Positions 59,581 to 64,000 of a stretch of 64,000 nt of DNA are shown in pieces (position 1 is the first letter of the stretch; every line of letters begins with the position of its first letter). The DNA is from CAJWOS01 sp964502005 (GTDB lineage Bacteria; Myxococcota_A; UBA796; UBA2385), in NCBI GenBank assembly GCA_964502005.1, contig CAZCUX010000014.1:62001-126000 (forward strand), given 5' to 3'. Position numbers and translations under genes: made by a program. A model generated the notes under the pieces. It saw only the letters and a list, made by a program, of their open reading frames with translations, was not told where the DNA came from and searched no databases.

Positions 59581-60633
59581 ATGCAGTCGCCCCGGTCAAC
59601 CGAATCCTCCGCCGCCAGCGAAACACCGCGCAGCCGCGTCTTGCGATTTCGCGATGAAAACGGGCAAAACAACTGGGGCAGCAATCCAGCAGACCTCGAC
59701 ATGCCCTCACTTGCGCGCACTCTTCGGCACCTCGCGCCCCTGTTTGCGCCCGAAAGTGGACTATACCCCGCTACCGTCGAAGGCTGGCAGAACCTTCCCG
59801 AACCCGGCGCGCTCTTCATTTCCAATCATAGCGGCGGAACCGTCATACCCGACGTTTGGGGACTTATGGCGGCTTGGTACAGGCACCACGGCCTCACGCG
59901 CCCCCTTCACGGCCTCGCTCACGAGATGATTTTCGCAACCGAAGCCACCGCCCGCTTCTTTGCTCGCCGCGGCATCCTACGCGCCACGAGAACGATGGCC
60001 CACACTATTCTACGCAAACACAAGCGTGATTTGCTCGTTCTCCCCGGAGGCGACCTCGACACATGGCGCCCCTTCACCCAACGTTGGAGCGTCGACTTCC
60101 ACGGCCGCCAAGGCTATGCGAAGGTCGCCATCGAAAACCAAGTTCCTATCGTACCCATCGCACATGGCGGAGCACACCATACACTCATTGTATTGGATGA
60201 CGGCAGAAAGATTGCCGAGTTGCTTCGCTTGCCCGAGCTGTTTCGTGCACACATCTTTCCCGTCCACCTTTCCATTCCATACGGACTGGGAGTTGGTCCT
60301 CTTCCCCACATTCCCCCACCCACCGCACTTCGTTATCGCATCGGTCGGCCGGTGATGCCACCCAAGCTACAACCCGGCGAATCGCCCACCCCAACACAGG
60401 TCGCCGCCCTGGACCAAGCAGTGCGAAACGCGCTCCAGGCGGAACTCAATGTGCTGCGAGCCGACAGCGACGCAATGCTCGACCGTGTGGAACACACCAT
60501 TCACAAGTTTCGGGGTCATATTCAGCATCTTCGCGGGAGAGACCTCCACCCGACCGAATGGATGCGGTTTGTGCGCGAACAACGAAGCCGAACATCCGGT
60601 GCTGCAGCCGTTGTAGGATTGGCAGCGAAGTAG
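59581..60633 (+). CDS. PlsC-type acyltransferase (lysophospholipid acyltransferase family)
   Basis: The product has 350 residues. The ATG at 59581 is preferred (GGAG five nt upstream) over the ATG at 59557. The acyltransferase motif I appears as ISNHSGGTVIPD (NH-x4-D variant with longer spacing), motif III-like as LPGGDLDTWRPF, and VPIVPIAHGGAHH follows. These enzymes transfer acyl chains from acyl-CoA or acyl-ACP to lysophosphatidate or other acceptors at the membrane. Which acceptor is unknown. The double palindrome upstream implies tight control of this gene. Its stop is 18 bp from the convergent peroxidase gene. Confidence 0.87.
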   Translation: MQSPRSTESSAASETPRSRVLRFRDENGQNNWGSNPADLDMPSLARTLRHLAPLFAPESGLYPATVEGWQNLPEPGALFISNHSGGTVIPDVWGLMAAWYRHHGLTRPLHGLAHEMIFATEATARFFARRGILRATRTMAHTILRKHKRDLLVLPGGDLDTWRPFTQRWSVDFHGRQGYAKVAIENQVPIVPIAHGGAHHTLIVLDDGRKIAELLRLPELFRAHIFPVHLSIPYGLGVGPLPHIPPPTALRYRIGRPVMPPKLQPGESPTPTQVAALDQAVRNALQAELNVLRADSDAMLDRVEHTIHKFRGHIQHLRGRDLHPTEWMRFVREQRSRTSGAAAVVGLAAK

Positions 60634-60651
60634 CCCGCCGTCATTGAACCG

Positions 60652-63558
60652 TTAGGGCAAACAACTTCCACCGCCAATTGCATCAAAACCACCCGCACCG
60701 CGCAAGGCCTGAACTTCGGGGCTCTCTATGCATGCAATATATTGCATCAGACGCTCCTTTTCTATGTCTGCACCATCCCAAAAAATCCGCAAATAGTAGT
60801 CCAATTCCGACACCAACAGGTTGGCCTCCGCCTCCGCTGCCTCGCGCGCAGCCTGCTCCACAGCGTCCTCTAACGTTGCGGTCGATGCGCCCGAAGCTTG
60901 CGCGACACTCACCGCCTCCAATGCAGCGGTGTAACGTTCTCTGGCCGCATGAAAGTCACGAGACCGCGCAACCGTAGTGTCGAGGATTGCCGGGAAATCG
61001 TCGATACCCGCCGAAAACGCGAGGTCCTCCGCCAAGGCCACAAGCTCCTGTTGCACCGGTAGGGGATTGTTCAGCCCCGTATTCAGCTCAAACACCCAAT
61101 TGTTCACCCAAGGTCCAAATCCGTAGAACGCAGAGCGACGCCCCCCCAAATCCTGCCGCAGAACATACGGAAATCGACAAGAAGGCCCCGAAGTCCACAA
61201 GCCGTAGGACAATGCGTAGACTGCAAACAGCTCATCCAACACAACTCCGGCCGCATCCAACTCATCACGGATTGCGCTTGGCACCGTAATATCCGCATCT
61301 CCTCGCTGATAGGCCTCCGCTGGCAATGCAGTCAAATCTCCGCCCAAGTACCGACGCATCACCTGTCGGTGCTCCTCCAATTCCGACGACGGCAACGCGG
61401 CCCACACCGTGCCATAGACACGCGCCCGCGAATTCACGACTTCTGCTTCGTGGCCCGCAGCATCCTGCAGCGCACGCACGATTCGGTCCGCGTCCACGGC
61501 AGTCGACGTACTCCGCGCTACGTTCATCGCGTCAAAAACCTCTTCTCGAGAATCCGCGATAAGCTGCTTGGCTACTGCTTCCCGCGAAGCAACAAAACCC
61601 TCCAACAATGCCGTCCTTTGTTCGACGGACATGACCGCCAATACTCCAGCGGCCACGTTCGCATTGGCAAACGACAAGCCGGACACTGCCGAGAAGTTGC
61701 GTCCATGAATGGTCCACGCTTCTATACCAAACACATCAAAGAATGGAAAACCGGTGTTGACATCTGTACCTGGCGGCAAGGAACCCAACACAGCCCACCG
61801 CACGCCCTTGATGCGTAGGTCATCCGAAGTGGACCGCTCCACGGTCGTATCGCACCATTCGTCCCACTCGTAGCTCGACGTAGAAACGACCAGTGGCGAT
61901 TCGGGTTCAATCCAAGGCGCGAGCGCAGTTGGGTCATCCAACCGTGTGTCAGACAATGCCCGAAGAAACGCCTCCATCTGAAACGTCACGCTGCCATTGA
62001 AATCGGGAATCGACGCCAACTCTACGTCCAAGCCAGCAGACAAGTCACCACCATTGGTGTACGCCGCTGAATACAAGGCCTCACAATCCGGAACCGCCGC
62101 AAACTGCGCAGTACGACAAAAGGTAGGCGGAAACAAATGGGGCTCGCCCGTAAAGCCAAAATACTCGTCAATACTTTGCTGCACCCCGCGATAGTGTTGA
62201 ATCACACGCGAAAGCGAACCCACCGCTCCTGAGTGAAAATACGGCGGTGTATGGGCGACATTGAGTAATGTCGGCGTTCGAAACGAATAGGCTTCGGTGG
62301 ACACGGAAGTGACGGCTCCGCGCCCGCTATCAAACCCCGCAATATCGCCGTCGACTCCCAAACCCGGACCAATTTGCGGCGCCGCAATCACATGAAACTG
62401 TTCATCCGTAAAAAAGTCGCCCTTGTGGCAAGCAACACAGTTCTGTCCACCTTCGGAGACGGTCTTCAAAAAGAAAGCTGCGCCCTCCTTTGCACCCGAA
62501 CTAAGCGCGTCGACATCGCCCTTCACATACCGTGCCCAGGGGCTCTCCACCAAAACCATACTTCGCTCGTATTCGCCGATGGCAAACGTTATATGGTCCA
62601 TCGTTACAAGGTCTTCTGCTTCCATAGGGTCAAGGGAACAGGCTGCTATCCAACTCGCAGGAAGGTTGGGCGGCGGTGCGTCGCACACCGCAAGGAAACG
62701 CTCCACCCAGGCCCCCTCCCGTTGCAAGCGCTCCTCCACCGCAGCCCAAACTCCGTCTGCCGAGTCGTGTAGGCCCCACAGACTACCTGCCATTTCTTCT
62801 GGATTTGCAATCGGAAAACGCGCTTGAACTGCAGTCAAGTTAGATTTTGCAAAATCACCCACCGGTGTAGTAACAACACTCCCTTGACCATTCGGACCGC
62901 GCTCCGGTGTCGCCACCTCTACACGACCATCCCAAAACAAACTCTTGTCCCATAAGGCGACGTTAAACACGGTTGGAGCATTTCGAGCCGATGCGAAACG
63001 AGTGACATCTGTAACGCCGCGAACGCGATCGGCACCCACCGCAGAAGGATCGAATCCAACGCCTGCAGAGATGTGCAAACCATCTGCGCCGCCGAGCAAC
63101 GGATGATGGCAGGTCGCACAGGCTACGTCACGGTCACCACTCAAGTCAAAACTAAAAAACAAGGCGCGCCCCAACTGGGGGACCGGCGCAGAGATTTCGG
63201 GAAGAGACCGCCGATAGCAGACCCCATCTTGGACTTTGAGAGTTGGATCGCCGAGCAAATCGTGTCGCTCAATCAACACACGAAGCTCTTGGTCGATTGT
63301 GGAACGATATGCATCGCCCCAGCTTGCATTGAGACTGCGGCACTCTTCGTCGGCAACCACAACCCAAGCCTCCACCTCCGAAACGTCCTCTTCAGGTTGC
63401 GCAGTGTCCACGAAAGTACCCGTATCGTCTATCTGCGTAGAGGTAGAGGACTCGGTGCCTGGGCGCTTCGCGGCGTCTTGGGCGCAATGGACGGCAAACA
63501 GACCCAAGAGCCAAAATGGAAACCGAGGAGCTCGCCAACCCAACGATGAATGCGACAC
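60652..63558 (-). CDS. Di-haem cytochrome c peroxidase-like lipoprotein with a long C-terminal extension
   Basis: The product has ~968 residues. The start is the GTG at 63558 (GAGG five nt upstream), giving a hydrophobic signal ending LFAVHC (Cys25), a lipoprotein site. Two haem c motifs, CATCH (147-151) and CVACH (374-378), fit bacterial cytochrome c peroxidase/MauG, with family segments NAPTVFNVALWDKSLFWDGR and SFRTPTLLNVAHTPPYFHSG. These enzymes reduce hydrogen peroxide or oxidise other substrates in the periplasm. Normal members have 320-450 residues; here ~400 further residues follow ~570 without a recognised domain (helical, Ala/Glu-rich near the end). They could be a fused partner or substrate domain. 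Confidence 0.9.
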   Translation of the reverse strand: MSHSSLGWRAPRFPFWLLGLFAVHCAQDAAKRPGTESSTSTQIDDTGTFVDTAQPEEDVSEVEAWVVVADEECRSLNASWGDAYRSTIDQELRVLIERHDLLGDPTLKVQDGVCYRRSLPEISAPVPQLGRALFFSFDLSGDRDVACATCHHPLLGGADGLHISAGVGFDPSAVGADRVRGVTDVTRFASARNAPTVFNVALWDKSLFWDGRVEVATPERGPNGQGSVVTTPVGDFAKSNLTAVQARFPIANPEEMAGSLWGLHDSADGVWAAVEERLQREGAWVERFLAVCDAPPPNLPASWIAACSLDPMEAEDLVTMDHITFAIGEYERSMVLVESPWARYVKGDVDALSSGAKEGAAFFLKTVSEGGQNCVACHKGDFFTDEQFHVIAAPQIGPGLGVDGDIAGFDSGRGAVTSVSTEAYSFRTPTLLNVAHTPPYFHSGAVGSLSRVIQHYRGVQQSIDEYFGFTGEPHLFPPTFCRTAQFAAVPDCEALYSAAYTNGGDLSAGLDVELASIPDFNGSVTFQMEAFLRALSDTRLDDPTALAPWIEPESPLVVSTSSYEWDEWCDTTVERSTSDDLRIKGVRWAVLGSLPPGTDVNTGFPFFDVFGIEAWTIHGRNFSAVSGLSFANANVAAGVLAVMSVEQRTALLEGFVASREAVAKQLIADSREEVFDAMNVARSTSTAVDADRIVRALQDAAGHEAEVVNSRARVYGTVWAALPSSELEEHRQVMRRYLGGDLTALPAEAYQRGDADITVPSAIRDELDAAGVVLDELFAVYALSYGLWTSGPSCRFPYVLRQDLGGRRSAFYGFGPWVNNWVFELNTGLNNPLPVQQELVALAEDLAFSAGIDDFPAILDTTVARSRDFHAARERYTAALEAVSVAQASGASTATLEDAVEQAAREAAEAEANLLVSELDYYLRIFWDGADIEKERLMQYIACIESPEVQALRGAGGFDAIGGGSCLP

Positions 63559-63652
63559 GATGTCCTCGGTGCGAAAGGAGACAGGAGACGTATGACGACG
63601 GCCAACAGGATACCCTCTCAAATGTCAATCCACCGCAAGGACTGCAAAGGTG

Positions 63653-64000
63653 ATGTCACGACGACCGCAGCTCACCGCTGTCGCCTTCTCCCTTCTCGTA
63701 TTGCTCGGTTTCGAAGGCCTCCTTCGGCATACTCTCGGTCCGCCGCCACCTCCGATTCAAGTGTTCGGCGGCCTCGTCGACCGAGAAGCATGGCTACACG
63801 ACGCGGGAGACACGTGGCAATTCTATGACGGGCGCCCGCTCCCGAAGCCCGGCGACGTGGCCGTATTGGGCGGAAGCAGCGTGCATGGCGGCACACCTGG
63901 GCTGTCGTTCCCCAACGAGTTTCCCGCGGTGGCGGCGCGAATCAGCGGTCGGACAGTCGTAAACCTCGGCGACCCTGGCCTCGACAGCCATGACCTACGA
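63653..64000 (+). CDS. SGNH/GDSL-hydrolase-like protein, 5' part only
   Basis: A frame starting at the ATG at 63653 runs 116 codons without stop to the window end. After a hydrophobic N-terminal anchor (TAVAFSLLVLLGFEGLL) comes a Pro-rich turn, then DVAVLGGSSVHGG, a block I-like GGSS nucleophile segment, and VVNLGDPGLDSHD, resembling block II. SGNH hydrolases include esterases and acetyl-transfer partners that modify envelope polysaccharides; a membrane-anchored form fits that. The His/Asp block is beyond the window, so activity is unproven. It diverges from the peroxidase gene. Confidence 0.7.
   Translation, partial: MSRRPQLTAVAFSLLVLLGFEGLLRHTLGPPPPPIQVFGGLVDREAWLHDAGDTWQFYDGRPLPKPGDVAVLGGSSVHGGTPGLSFPNEFPAVAARISGRTVVNLGDPGLDSHDLR

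Overview
The window is most likely from the chromosome of an uncultured, GC-rich delta-proteobacterial-type organism, best guess Myxococcota. This rests on inference from content. There are two Hanks-type Ser/Thr kinases, a MerR/B12-binding (CarH-like) regulator and a J-domain/TPR protein. There is also a MopE-type metal-binding lipoprotein, a MYXO-CTERM-like C-terminus on a secreted phospholipase C, and many Asp/Gly-rich secreted lipoproteins. Most genes have a clear GGAG-type ribosome binding site 4-8 nt before ATG or GTG, and many neighbours overlap by ATGA. I saw no CRISPR array, insertion sequence or prophage, so this reads as core chromosome with lineage-specific envelope genes.

Layout. 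1-9013: the 3' end of hemB; a MopE-like lipoprotein; a DUF167/M23-peptidase pair; a secreted zinc phospholipase C; a small envelope pair on the minus strand; then a tightly coupled DUF432 - MscS channel - GspE/PilB-like ATPase operon. 9027-16439: a DUF4241-like protein, a kinase-TPR protein, the CarH-like photoreceptor regulator, a second kinase and an HExxH protein. 16588-21185: a divergent pair of secreted proteins whose ends resemble BPI/TULIP lipid-binding folds. 21251-27573: a chemosensory set (CheW, CheR-TPR, CheW, CheA-REC, CheB) in the Wsp order, but without a receptor or diguanylate cyclase. 27680-33692: LysR regulator, small lipoprotein, PRPP synthetase, selD, a bisphosphate nucleotidase and a second MscS.

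33774-41049: a neutral-ceramidase-like enzyme whose usual catalytic Ser is Thr, then three abutting secreted/lipoprotein genes (IPT/Kelch, a probable outer-membrane protein, anchor-D/VWA). 41013-49806: a NAPE-PLD-like metallo-hydrolase, an HTTM-like membrane protein with a partner, a PAS hybrid histidine kinase, GNAT, M20 peptidase, a small membrane protein and a MATE exporter. 49818-50881: two identical tRNA-Glu genes with their terminators, and tRNA-Lys. 51204-59042: J-domain/TPR protein, xerC-like recombinase, topA, a short Smg-like gene, dprA and truA, i.e. a DNA-topology and recombination neighbourhood. 59581-64000: a PlsC-type acyltransferase behind a double palindrome, a large di-haem peroxidase lipoprotein, and the 5' end of an SGNH-hydrolase-like gene.

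The most distinctive non-coding signals are a triple 15-bp palindrome before the DUF167 gene, three consecutive hairpins before DUF432, palindromes built on AATGAAT/ATTCATT at two or three loci, and a perfect 16-bp palindrome with a second copy 31 bp away upstream of the acyltransferase gene. No computation was possible: family names come from motifs recognised by eye.
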